Shown piece after piece: positions 56,706-64,000 of a stretch of DNA of 64,000 nt; within the stretch, counting starts at the first letter, position 1, and every line of letters begins with the position of its first letter. The stretch lies in the NCBI GenBank assembly GCA_017395215.1, contig JAFPVW010000137.1, positions 1-64,000 of the forward strand. The letters are read 5' to 3'. Under the pieces are notes generated by a model. That model was given only the letters and a program-made list of their open reading frames with translations. It was not told the DNA's origin and ran no database searches. Source of the DNA: Prevotella sp. (GTDB lineage: Bacteria > Bacteroidota > Bacteroidia > Bacteroidales > Bacteroidaceae). The translations under genes were made by a program, and so were the position numbers.

Positions 56706-57238
56706 TAGCCAGAAACCGCGAGTCGTTCTCCTTCATCTATCAGGAGAACATCGACCGCCTCGCCGACGTCCGGTTCTTCGACCCCGAGCACGACGTGCCC
56801 GACCTCAACGGCGTCGGACTGCTCTACCTGCCCGGCGGCTATCCCGAGAAACACCTCGGGGCGCTTGTGGCCAACGAGGCCTGCCGCCATGCCATCAGGG
56901 ACTATGCCGAGCAGGGCGGCCGCATCGTCGCGGAGTGCGGCGGAATGATGTACCTCTGCCGGAGCATCGTCACCGACGACGGCGAATTCCCCATGTGCGG
57001 CGTGCTGCCCTATCAGATCACCGCCCGCCGTGCCGACCGCCGGCTGTCGTTAGGCTACCGCCGGTTTACGCTCGACGGCAGGGAGTATCGGGGCCATGAG
57101 TTCCACTACACCCAGTTCTTGGGCGAAGTGCCGAAGAGCATCGTCCAGGTCTTCAATGCCAAGGGCGAGCCGGTGCCATCGCCCGTGCTCCGCTACAAGA
57201 ATGTCCTGGCCAGCTACACCCACCTCTATCACATCTAA
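56681..57238 (+). CDS. cobB: Cobyrinate a,c-diamide synthase, glutaminase part
   Basis: 185 residues from ATG 56681, overlapping the synthetase part by 25 bases in the -1 frame. GATase class I triad region: LLYLPGGYPEKHLGALVANE, nucleophile in AECGGMMYLC (Cys86), and EYRGHEFHYTQF; it ends with SYTHLYHI. It follows directly on the missing part of the previous ORF (TLIARNRESFSFIYQEN). The start ATGGAAAAAG lies inside the upstream coding region, which allows re-initiation. No slippery heptamer of the classic A AAA AAG type is present (only five A). Confidence 0.88.
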   Translation: MEKAAYTLIARNRESFSFIYQENIDRLADVRFFDPEHDVPDLNGVGLLYLPGGYPEKHLGALVANEACRHAIRDYAEQGGRIVAECGGMMYLCRSIVTDDGEFPMCGVLPYQITARRADRRLSLGYRRFTLDGREYRGHEFHYTQFLGEVPKSIVQVFNAKGEPVPSPVLRYKNVLASYTHLYHI

Positions 57239-57268
57239 ATCGAAAATAGTAAATTGGTAAATCGTAAA
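57238..57268. repeat. AT-rich GTAAATC-type repeat before cobQ
   Basis: Same class as 33876-33942; the TTG start of cobQ lies inside it. Confidence 0.6.
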
Positions 57269-58705
57269 TCCCTTCATCCCATCATGTTTGCCGGTACAGG
57301 CAGCGACGTCGGCAAGAGTGTCATTGCCGCCGCCTTCTGCCGTATCTTCAGGCAGGACGATTATCAGCCGGCACCATTCAAGGCCCAGAACATGGCCTTG
57401 AACTCGTACGCTACGCCCGAGGGTTTCGAGATTGGCCGTGCTCAAGCCGTACAGGCCGAGGCGGCGGGCATTCCCTGCCACACCGACATGAACCCCCTGC
57501 TGCTGAAGCCGCAGTCGGACCATACCAGCCAGGTGGTGCTCAACGGCAAGCCCATCGGCAGCAAGAGTGCGTATGACTACTGGCGCAGGGGAGCCTCGGA
57601 AATCGACTTCCGCAAGGAGGTCTGCGACGCCTTCGACCGTCTCGCCGCGCGCTATAACCCCATCGTGATGGAGGGAGCCGGCAGCATCTCGGAGCTCAAC
57701 CTGCGCGACACCGACCTCGTGAACCTCCCGATGGCGCGCCACGCCAAGGCCGACGTCATACTGGTGGCCGACATCGACCGGGGCGGCGTCTTCGCCAGCG
57801 TCTATGGCAGCATCGCCCTGCAGACACCCGAGGACCGCCGGCTCATCAAGGGCATCATCATCAACAAGTTTCGCGGCGACCTGCGCCTCTTCGACGACGG
57901 TCGCCGGATGCTGGAGGACGTCTGCGGCGTGCCTGTGCTCGGCGTCGTGCCATATTACAAAGACATCTTTATCGACGAAGAAGACAGCGTTGCGCTTGAA
58001 CAGAAACGACGCCAGTTGGCTCAGGGGAAGGTGAATGTCGCTGTGGTGCTGTTACGACACATCAGCAACTATACCGACTTTGACACGCTGGAGCGCGACC
58101 CTCGCGTCAACCTCTTCTACACCAACAACACTTCCGACATCCAGCAGGCAGACATCATCATCCTGCCCGGCACCAAGTCGACGCTCGACGACCTGATGGA
58201 ACTGCGCCGTAACGGCTGTGCTCAGGCCATCCAGCGGGCTCACCGCGAGGGTAAGATGGTGATTGGCATCTGCGGGGGCTATCAGATGCTCGGCCAGACC
58301 ATCAACGACCCCGACGGCATCGAGGGCGATATCCCTACCCTGCCCGGCCTCGGTCTGCTGCCCATCCACACCACGATGACCGCCGAGAAGACGACGCAGC
58401 AGGTCACCTTCATGTTCAACGGCCAGCAGTGCCAGGGTTACGAGATACACCAGGGCATCAGCGACACCAGTGAGGCCATCCTTCAGACCGACCACTGCAT
58501 CGGCACCTACATCCACGGCTTCCTCGACAACCCTCCCGTCATCAGCCACCTCCTCTCCGCCTGTCACCTATGCTGCAACACCGTTGCAGCCCCCCACCTG
58601 ACTCACGCCGACTTCAAGGAAGAGCAATACGACAAGCTGGCCCAGCACGTGCGCCAGTATGTCGACGTCCCCAGAATCTACGAAATACTCACCGATCATG
58701 ATTGA
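57254..58705 (+). CDS. cobQ: Cobyric acid synthase
   Basis: 483 residues from TTG 57254. No ATG precedes the conserved start LHPIMFAGTGSDVGKS, and the next ATG (57284) would remove the first strand. Synthetase half: P-loop GTGSDVGKS, PFKAQNMALNSYATPEGFEI, EGAGSISELNLRDTDLVN, ADIDRGGVFAS, INKFRGDLRLFDDG. Glutaminase half: IGICGGYQMLG (Cys340) and IGTYIHGFLDNP. It amidates four side chains of adenosyl-cobyrinate. Coupled to cobD by an 8-base overlap. Confidence 0.95.
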   Translation: MVNRKSLHPIMFAGTGSDVGKSVIAAAFCRIFRQDDYQPAPFKAQNMALNSYATPEGFEIGRAQAVQAEAAGIPCHTDMNPLLLKPQSDHTSQVVLNGKPIGSKSAYDYWRRGASEIDFRKEVCDAFDRLAARYNPIVMEGAGSISELNLRDTDLVNLPMARHAKADVILVADIDRGGVFASVYGSIALQTPEDRRLIKGIIINKFRGDLRLFDDGRRMLEDVCGVPVLGVVPYYKDIFIDEEDSVALEQKRRQLAQGKVNVAVVLLRHISNYTDFDTLERDPRVNLFYTNNTSDIQQADIIILPGTKSTLDDLMELRRNGCAQAIQRAHREGKMVIGICGGYQMLGQTINDPDGIEGDIPTLPGLGLLPIHTTMTAEKTTQQVTFMFNGQQCQGYEIHQGISDTSEAILQTDHCIGTYIHGFLDNPPVISHLLSACHLCCNTVAAPHLTHADFKEEQYDKLAQHVRQYVDVPRIYEILTDHD

Positions 58706-59687
58706 AGGACACGGCGACGACATTTACCTGCACAGCGACCTGCGCTGCAACTTCAGCAGCAACATATCGCCACTGATAGACACCGGACCACTGCGCCAGT
58801 ATCTGGCCACCCGACTGGACGTCATCGGCCACTACCCTGAGCCTGAGGCACGCTCATTAGAGGTGAAGATTGCGGCCGAGCGAGGCGTCAGCCCGGAGGA
58901 GGTGCTCGTCACCAACGGAGCTACCGACGCCATCTACCTGATAGCCCAGACCCTGCGCCACGAACGGACGTTTGCCACGGGCCACCCCACGTTCAGCGAG
59001 TATGCCGACGCCTGCCGGATGTTCGGCTATGAAGAGGCACCAAAGGGTGGCGCCGTGCGCTGGCTCTGCAATCCCAACAACCCCACCGGCGAGGTGAGGA
59101 CTACCGACACCGTCAAGGTGCTGTCACGCCGCCACCACTGGCTCGTCATCGACCAGTCGTACGAGGACTACACCTACGAGCCGCTGCTCACCGCCCAGGA
59201 AGCCCTTGCGCTGGAGAACGTCATCGTCATCCACTCCATGACGAAGCGCTTCGCCATTCCCGGCCTGCGACTGGGCTACGTCATCGCCCCGTCGGCCGTC
59301 ATCGACCGTCTGCGTGCCAACAGCCGGCCGTGGGCGGTCAATGCCCTGGCCATAGAGGCGGGCCATTGGCTGTTCGACAACGGGATTCCGTATTACCACG
59401 AGCTGATGAGTACACTCTTTGCTGAGACTTACCACCTCAGGAATCGCCTTCGCAGCATCTTCGGCATTCACGTCTACCCCACCTGCACCAACTTCATGCT
59501 CTGCTCCATTAAGCAAAGTTCGGCAGCCGAACTGAAGGCGTATCTTCTGGACTGTCACGATTTCCTCATTCGCGATGCCTCCAACTTCGAGGGCCTCAAG
59601 CCCTGCCATTTCCGCATCTCCACTCAAGCGCCGGAGTTCAACGACGAACTGGTGGCTGCCATCAGGGAATACGTGTACCATAAGTAA
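58698..59687 (+). CDS. cobD: Threonine-phosphate decarboxylase-like enzyme
   Basis: 329 residues from ATG 58698. PLP aminotransferase fold I with NFSSNISPLIDTG, VTNGATDAIYLIAQTL, LCNPNNPTGEV, LVIDQSYEDYTYEP, the PLP lysine in HSMTKRFAIPGLRLGY and FRISTQAP. It makes aminopropanol phosphate for the nucleotide loop. Histidinol-phosphate aminotransferase is the nearest alternative; the neighbouring cobQ favours CobD. cbiB, cobU, cobS and cobT do not follow here. Confidence 0.9.
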   Translation: MIEGHGDDIYLHSDLRCNFSSNISPLIDTGPLRQYLATRLDVIGHYPEPEARSLEVKIAAERGVSPEEVLVTNGATDAIYLIAQTLRHERTFATGHPTFSEYADACRMFGYEEAPKGGAVRWLCNPNNPTGEVRTTDTVKVLSRRHHWLVIDQSYEDYTYEPLLTAQEALALENVIVIHSMTKRFAIPGLRLGYVIAPSAVIDRLRANSRPWAVNALAIEAGHWLFDNGIPYYHELMSTLFAETYHLRNRLRSIFGIHVYPTCTNFMLCSIKQSSAAELKAYLLDCHDFLIRDASNFEGLKPCHFRISTQAPEFNDELVAAIREYVYHK

Positions 59688-59708
59688 AATCCTAAAAATA
59701 GCCAAATA

Positions 59709-59743
59709 AATCTCCCAAATCGCTGCTATTTGGGAGATTTTTT
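59709..59743. terminator. Bidirectional terminator after cobD
   Basis: AATCTCCCAAAT-CGCTGCT-ATTTGGGAGATT followed by T6. The TAATTTCG at 59745-59752 just behind it could be a weak -7 box for the GH2 gene. Confidence 0.85.
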
Positions 59744-59778
59744 GTAATTTCGCAGCGAAATCCGTAAACCAAACAACT

Positions 59779-62700
59779 ATGCAGACCATCTTTTCGCACG
59801 CCAAAGGCTTTTTCCTTTGTTTGTCAGCTGCCTGTTCACTGCAGGCAAACGCCCAGTATCTGGAGCACATTTATGATTACGTTGAGAATACCGCGGTCTT
59901 CGAAGAAGGCCAGGAGGAGGGCCATGCCTACTATCTGGCCGACGACCACCTGTCGCTGAACGGACCGTGGCGCTTCCTGTTCGCCAACACGCCCGAGGAG
60001 GTGCCGCAGCAGTTCTTCCAGCCTAACTTCAAGGACAGCAAGTGGAACACCATACAGGTGCCGCTGAACTGGGAGATGGCGGGCTACGGCGACGCTCAGT
60101 TCCGCAACGTGCCGGCACCCTTCAAGGCCAATCCGCCCTTCGTGCCCCGCGAGTATAACCCCACGGGTGCTTACCGCAAGACGTTTACCCTGCCCGCCAA
60201 GTGGCAGGGACAGCAGGTATTCCTGCGCTTGGAGAAGGTGCAGAGCGCCTCGTTCGTCTGGCTGAACGGACAGCAGGTGGGCTACAACGAGGGCGGACAG
60301 GAGCCGGCTGAGTACGACGTGACGCCCTATGTGAAGCCGGGCAAAAACACGCTGGCCGTCTGCGTGCTGAAATACTCCGACGGCTATTACCTTGAGGGGC
60401 AGGACTACTGGCGGCTGGCCGGCATCTTCGACGACGTGACGCTCTACGCCACGCCCAAGACGCGGCTGTTCGATTGGTATGTCACCACCGACCTCAACGA
60501 ACAGTACCGCGACGCCACGATGAAGGTGGCTGTCGACGTGAAGAAATATGAGGATGCCAGTGGCAACTACGCCGTGCGCGCCACGCTGACCGACGCGAAG
60601 GGCCGTCAGGTGAAGCAGCTGACCACCGACCGCTTCACGATGAACGGCAAGGGCAAGAAGTCGGTTGAGCTGTCTTCGCTCATTGCCAACCCCGACAAGT
60701 GGACCAGCGAGACGCCCGTGCTCTACAGTCTGAAGCTGGAACTGCTCAACGAGCAGGGCACGGTGATGCAGACCATCGTGAGCAAGATGGGCTTCAAGGA
60801 GACGGAGATCCGGCACCAGACGTTCTACCTGAACGGCAAGCCCATCAAGGTGAATGCCACCAACACCCACATGCAGCACCCCGAACTGGGACACGCCATG
60901 AACGAGGAGACCATCCGCCGCGACATGGAGATTCTGAAGCAGCACAACTTCAACGCCGTGCGCACGTCGCACTATCCCCCCGTGAACAAATATATAGAGC
61001 TGGCCGACGAGTACGGCCTCTACATCATCGACGAGGCGGGCACCGAGGCCCACGCCACGGAATATATCTCTAACGACCAGCGCTTCCGTGACATGTACCT
61101 GGAGCGCGTACAGAAGCTGGTGCTGCGCGACCGCAACCATCCCTGTGTGCTCTTCTGGAGTGCGGGTAACGAGAGTGGCGAGGGCCCGCTGATTACCGAG
61201 GTGGTGAAGGAGGGCAAGCGACTCGACCCCACACGCTACTTCATGTATGGCGGCAATGCCTACGCCCACCCCGGCGAGGAGATTATCGGGCCGCGCTACC
61301 CGTCGCCCTACGAGCTGGAGATGAACACGGCGATGGTGCCTGAGGAGGAAGACCCGCGCCCGTCGTTCATGGACGAATACCTGTCGGTTGCCGGTAATGC
61401 CGGTGGCGGACTGGACGAATACTGGGCTGCCATTCGTCGCCATCCGCGACTGATGGGCGGCGCCATCTGGGATTTCGTCAGCCCCGGCCTCACCGAGCAC
61501 ATACGTCCGCTGAAGGACAGCTCGCCCTACGACACGCCTGCCCATCTGATGGGTAATGCCAAGGTCGAGAAGGGTACGCTCCGCCTCAGCGGCCACGACG
61601 AGTGGGTAGAGGTGTACCGTGCCAATAACGTGGAGCTGTCGGGCAAGGCCTTGACCGTCAGTTTCGACGTGAAGCCCGGCAAGCTCTGCGGCATGTACGA
61701 GGGTGCACCCTACGTGACGAAGGGCAACACGCAGTTCGGCGTCGTTCAGCGGGGTAACGACAAGCTGCAGTTCTACCTGCACTCCGGCGTGAAGCATACA
61801 CTCGACGTCGACCTGCCAGCCGACTGGATTGGCAACTGGCACCACGTCGTCGCCTCGTGGGACGGCAAGGAGATGCGCCTCTACATCGACGGCCAACTGA
61901 AAGGCAGCGAGAAGACCGCTGCCCAGGAGCAGCCCGGCCAGCGTCGCCCCGGACGTGGCGGCGGTGGCGGCGAGCGCGGCGTACTGAGCAACTTCCCCTA
62001 CCCCATCAATATCGGCCGCATTGCCGGCAACCACGCCATCGACCCGATGACCACCTTCACTGCTGATGCCGAGATGGACAACGTGGCCATCTACGACCGC
62101 TGCCTCGACAGCACCGAGCAGGGCCGCCCCGAGGACGCCGTCCTCTTCCTCACCTTCGACGGCAATGGCGACACCGGCACCTTCTACACCATCGGCGGCA
62201 ACATGCGCACCTACGGCAGCATCTGGCCCGACCGCACCCCGCAGCCTGAGATGAAGCAGATGAAGTGGACCACTCAGCCCCTGAGCATCCGTCTGCTCAA
62301 TGCCGAGACGGGCGAAGCTGAGGTCACCAACCGTCTCTTCTTCACCGACCTTTCTCAGTATGCCTCCCACTGGAAGCTGATGGCCGACGGCGACGTGATA
62401 GAAGAGGGCGACATCCAGTTCAACGCTGCCCCCCAGCAGTCGCAAGTGGTGCGCATACCCTACCACAAGCCCACCATTGTGCCTGGCAAGGAATACCGCG
62501 TGACGATTACCTCGACGATAAAGAAGGATGAGGTGTGGGCCAAGGCCGGCCATGAGGTGGCCTGGGACCAGTTGGAACTCACGTCGTGGAATATCCCCGC
62601 CCCAGAAACGCTCAACGCTCAATGTTCAAAGTTCAACGTTCATGAGGACGACCAGCAAATCACCATCAGCGGCTCTGGTTTCGGCTATGTCATCAGTAAG

Positions 62701-63576
62701 CAGACGGGCAATCTGGAGCAGATTGAGGTCGGCGGCAAGCAGGTGCTGAAGTCGCCCGTGGAGTTCAACCTCTGGCGCGCGCCGATTGCCAACGAATTCG
62801 ACTCATGGGACGCTTTCCGCGTCAACGGCGGTTATGCCGAGGGCTACGGCAACCAGGTGGCCACGCTCTGGTACTCGAAGGGTGTGCAGCAGCTACGCAT
62901 CCGGCCGGCCGAGGTACGGCTGAACCGCAATGAGCATGAGACCACCGTCCGCGTCAGCCAGCTGGTGCAGGTCGGCGCTTCTTCCTACGGCCAGCTCGAC
63001 CTCTACATCTCCGGCGTTCAGCTGGCTGGCTTTATGCTCGACTACACCTATCATTTCTATGACGATGGTACGGTCAAGATTGAGAACCACCTGAGTCCGC
63101 AGGGCCGTCTGCCAGAGCTTCTGCCGCGTATCGGCTTCACCACCTCCGTGGCCAACGACTTCGACCGCATCACCTGGTACGGCCGTGGCCCCGAGGAGAA
63201 CTATCCCGACCGCAAGACAGGCTATCAGGTGGGCGTCTGGACAAAGACCGTCAAGGACATGTACGAGCCTTACCTCTTCCCGCAGGACCACGCCCTGCGC
63301 ACCGACAACCGCTACGTGCAGCTGCTCGACAAGGAAGGCCGCGGCGTGCAGATTTCGATGAACGAGCACTTCAACTTCAATGCCTATCAGTTTACGACCG
63401 AGAACCTGACGAAGAGCCAGTTCACCTACCAGCTGCAGCCACAGCAGGACCGCTACACCCTGAACCTCGACTACGCCACCACCGGCGTCGGCTGCACCTG
63501 CATCTACGTGCTCGACGAGTACCGCGTGAAGCCCGAGGCCTACGATCGCGTGATTACCATCAAGCCAAAGAAGTAG
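59779..63576 (+). CDS. GH2 beta-galactosidase with LamG insertion
   Basis: 1265 residues with signal peptide (ends QANAQ). Sugar-binding domain (LNGPWRFLFANTPEEVPQQF, PLNWEMAGYGDAQFRNVPAP), Ig-like domain, TIM barrel with TNTHMQHPELGHAMNEETI, RTSHYPPVNKYIELADEYGL, acid/base Glu465 in SAGNESGEGP and probable nucleophile Glu533 in MDEYLSVAGN. After the barrel (WDFVSPGLTEHIRP) a LamG/concanavalin-type domain (about 608-780, with a Gly-rich stretch RRPGRGGGGGERG) is inserted, then the Ig-like domain and the C-terminal beta-galactosidase small-chain domain (FNLWRAPIANEFDSWDAF ... TWYGRGPEENYPDRKTGY). Predicted periplasmic or surface glycosidase, perhaps acting on a plant or host glycan. A low-complexity repeat (62608-62643) is inserted in frame between late domains. 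Confidence 0.94.
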   Translation: MQTIFSHAKGFFLCLSAACSLQANAQYLEHIYDYVENTAVFEEGQEEGHAYYLADDHLSLNGPWRFLFANTPEEVPQQFFQPNFKDSKWNTIQVPLNWEMAGYGDAQFRNVPAPFKANPPFVPREYNPTGAYRKTFTLPAKWQGQQVFLRLEKVQSASFVWLNGQQVGYNEGGQEPAEYDVTPYVKPGKNTLAVCVLKYSDGYYLEGQDYWRLAGIFDDVTLYATPKTRLFDWYVTTDLNEQYRDATMKVAVDVKKYEDASGNYAVRATLTDAKGRQVKQLTTDRFTMNGKGKKSVELSSLIANPDKWTSETPVLYSLKLELLNEQGTVMQTIVSKMGFKETEIRHQTFYLNGKPIKVNATNTHMQHPELGHAMNEETIRRDMEILKQHNFNAVRTSHYPPVNKYIELADEYGLYIIDEAGTEAHATEYISNDQRFRDMYLERVQKLVLRDRNHPCVLFWSAGNESGEGPLITEVVKEGKRLDPTRYFMYGGNAYAHPGEEIIGPRYPSPYELEMNTAMVPEEEDPRPSFMDEYLSVAGNAGGGLDEYWAAIRRHPRLMGGAIWDFVSPGLTEHIRPLKDSSPYDTPAHLMGNAKVEKGTLRLSGHDEWVEVYRANNVELSGKALTVSFDVKPGKLCGMYEGAPYVTKGNTQFGVVQRGNDKLQFYLHSGVKHTLDVDLPADWIGNWHHVVASWDGKEMRLYIDGQLKGSEKTAAQEQPGQRRPGRGGGGGERGVLSNFPYPINIGRIAGNHAIDPMTTFTADAEMDNVAIYDRCLDSTEQGRPEDAVLFLTFDGNGDTGTFYTIGGNMRTYGSIWPDRTPQPEMKQMKWTTQPLSIRLLNAETGEAEVTNRLFFTDLSQYASHWKLMADGDVIEEGDIQFNAAPQQSQVVRIPYHKPTIVPGKEYRVTITSTIKKDEVWAKAGHEVAWDQLELTSWNIPAPETLNAQCSKFNVHEDDQQITISGSGFGYVISKQTGNLEQIEVGGKQVLKSPVEFNLWRAPIANEFDSWDAFRVNGGYAEGYGNQVATLWYSKGVQQLRIRPAEVRLNRNEHETTVRVSQLVQVGASSYGQLDLYISGVQLAGFMLDYTYHFYDDGTVKIENHLSPQGRLPELLPRIGFTTSVANDFDRITWYGRGPEENYPDRKTGYQVGVWTKTVKDMYEPYLFPQDHALRTDNRYVQLLDKEGRGVQISMNEHFNFNAYQFTTENLTKSQFTYQLQPQQDRYTLNLDYATTGVGCTCIYVLDEYRVKPEAYDRVITIKPKK
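62608..62643. repeat. In-frame TTCAACG-type heptamer repeat in GH2 gene
   Basis: ACGCTCAACGCTCAATGTTC and following copies of (G/A)TTCAACG encode TLNAQCSKFNVH in a linker. The unit occurs as an intergenic repeat in related genomes. Confidence 0.6.
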
Positions 63577-63586
63577 CAGCACAAGA

Positions 63587-63952
63587 ATGAAGCAGGCGAT
63601 TATCACGATTGCCCTCGTCCTCTTTGCCCTCACGTCGACGGCACAAGACAAGGCTGAGGGTGGCCCTGGCTGGCTGTGGGAGGTCAGTGGCAACGGGCTT
63701 CAGCAGAAGTCGTACCTCTTCGGCACATGTCATGGCGACGGCCATCAGTTCACTACGGCCGAGATGTTCAGCATCGGCGGACTGGAATGAGATTCTGTAT
63801 GACCGCAACCTCCTGTGGATTCCTGTCATCAAGGAGAACATCACCCAGCACCCCAGCATGATAGCCGTCGGCTGCCGCCACCTCATGGGCAGCAGCGGGC
63901 TGATTGCCTTGTTGCGGCGGGAAGGCTATGCCATAACTCCCGTGAAGCGCTA
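63587..63952 (+). pseudogene. TraB/GumN family gene with internal deletion
   Basis: ATG 63587 opens a signal peptide and the family start: WLWEVSGNGLQQKSYLFGTC HGDGHQFTTAEMFSIG. The frame ends at 63790. In a second frame directly behind, the family's C-terminus appears: NEILYDRNLLWIPVIKENIT, QHPSMIAVGCRHLMGSSGLI, ALLRREGYAITPVKR, stop 63952. About 170 residues of the middle are missing and the two ends are out of frame. 63953-64000 holds nothing recognisable. Confidence 0.75.
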
Positions 63953-64000
63953 AGGTTAAAATGCTGCTATTCTCCATCTTTTTTCCTCAAAAAGCACGAA

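Noticed and set aside
56680..56710. Programmed -1 frameshift in cobB
   Set aside because: The site has GG followed by only five A and a G, not a canonical slippery heptamer, and the second half has its own ATG; split gene or error are simpler.
59836..62622. 928-codon open frame antisense to the GH2 gene, and similar long antisense frames (78-1655, 1752-3155, 34378-35838, 38113-39711)
   Set aside because: They are mirror frames of GC-rich genes with strong codon bias; their products have low-complexity Val/Ala/Gly/Asp composition and no motif, while the sense strand has full domain signatures.

Overview
The window looks like a chromosomal piece of a member of the Bacteroidota, most probably Prevotellaceae. 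The reasons are the Bacteroidota-type promoter core (TAnnTTTG) ahead of many genes, the absence of Shine-Dalgarno leaders, surface proteins of BspA, CotH, SusD, FISUMP-like and TonB-receptor type, DUF3244 proteins, and a short C-terminal tail (YxLxGxxV ... GIYIxNGKKxxK) shared by several secreted proteins. Housekeeping and carbohydrate or cobalamin genes are GC-rich; the insert at about 3.5-17 kb and the block at about 40-46 kb are visibly AT-richer.

Layout. 0-3.5 kb: a large CotH/lamin-tail surface protein. 3.5-10 kb: an accessory island with a BspA leucine-rich-repeat protein followed by a 54-residue small protein, and an FN3-like lipoprotein, bracketed by three short non-autonomous relatives of a REP-associated (RAYT) transposon. 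10-11.3 kb: an AAA ATPase and the stub of a gene cut by one of these elements. 11.7-18.7 kb: one transcription unit with a membrane-anchored TPR/HTH regulator and three secreted DUF3244 paralogs. 19-23 kb: an S9 peptidase and an esterase/SGNH fusion. 22.9-26.2 kb: a possible peptide-modification cassette (secreted protein, 60-residue peptide with an LLSGSG motif, nucleotidyltransferase, PqqD). 26.6-27.3 kb: a PIN-toxin pair whose 59-residue partner gene is very short. 27.4-29.05 kb: a graveyard of three truncated genes (threonine aldolase, GH5, SusD). 29.1-36.1 kb: core genes (candidate structured RNA, ribE, xth, AlkZ-related, ribH, TPR, recF, DUF721, pepD, two tRNAs). 36.2-39.7 kb: a second CotH protein with a type IX secretion tail. 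40-46.7 kb: unknown membrane proteins, a second candidate RNA, a six-gene operon of acetyltransferases, a peptidase and a lipid synthase, and more remnants. 47-50.4 kb: a GMP synthase lacking its glutaminase domain, a kinase-RapZ fusion, and a uracil-DNA-glycosylase-like protein. 50.4-59.7 kb: a cobalamin locus with a riboswitch, BtuB-like receptor, lipoprotein cobaltochelatase and second receptor on one strand, and cobB (split), cobQ and cobD on the other. 59.8-63.6 kb: a GH2 beta-galactosidase with a LamG insertion, then a collapsed TraB/GumN gene.

Two themes recur. First, small GC-rich palindromic repeats have entered coding sequences in frame at seven or more places. Second, remnants and duplicated promoter segments show frequent local rearrangement. 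The most interesting candidate systems are the secreted-protein plus LL(A/S)GS small-protein pairs (seen twice, once with nucleotidyltransferase and PqqD) and the regulator plus DUF3244 unit. All function calls come from reading the sequence; no database search was possible.
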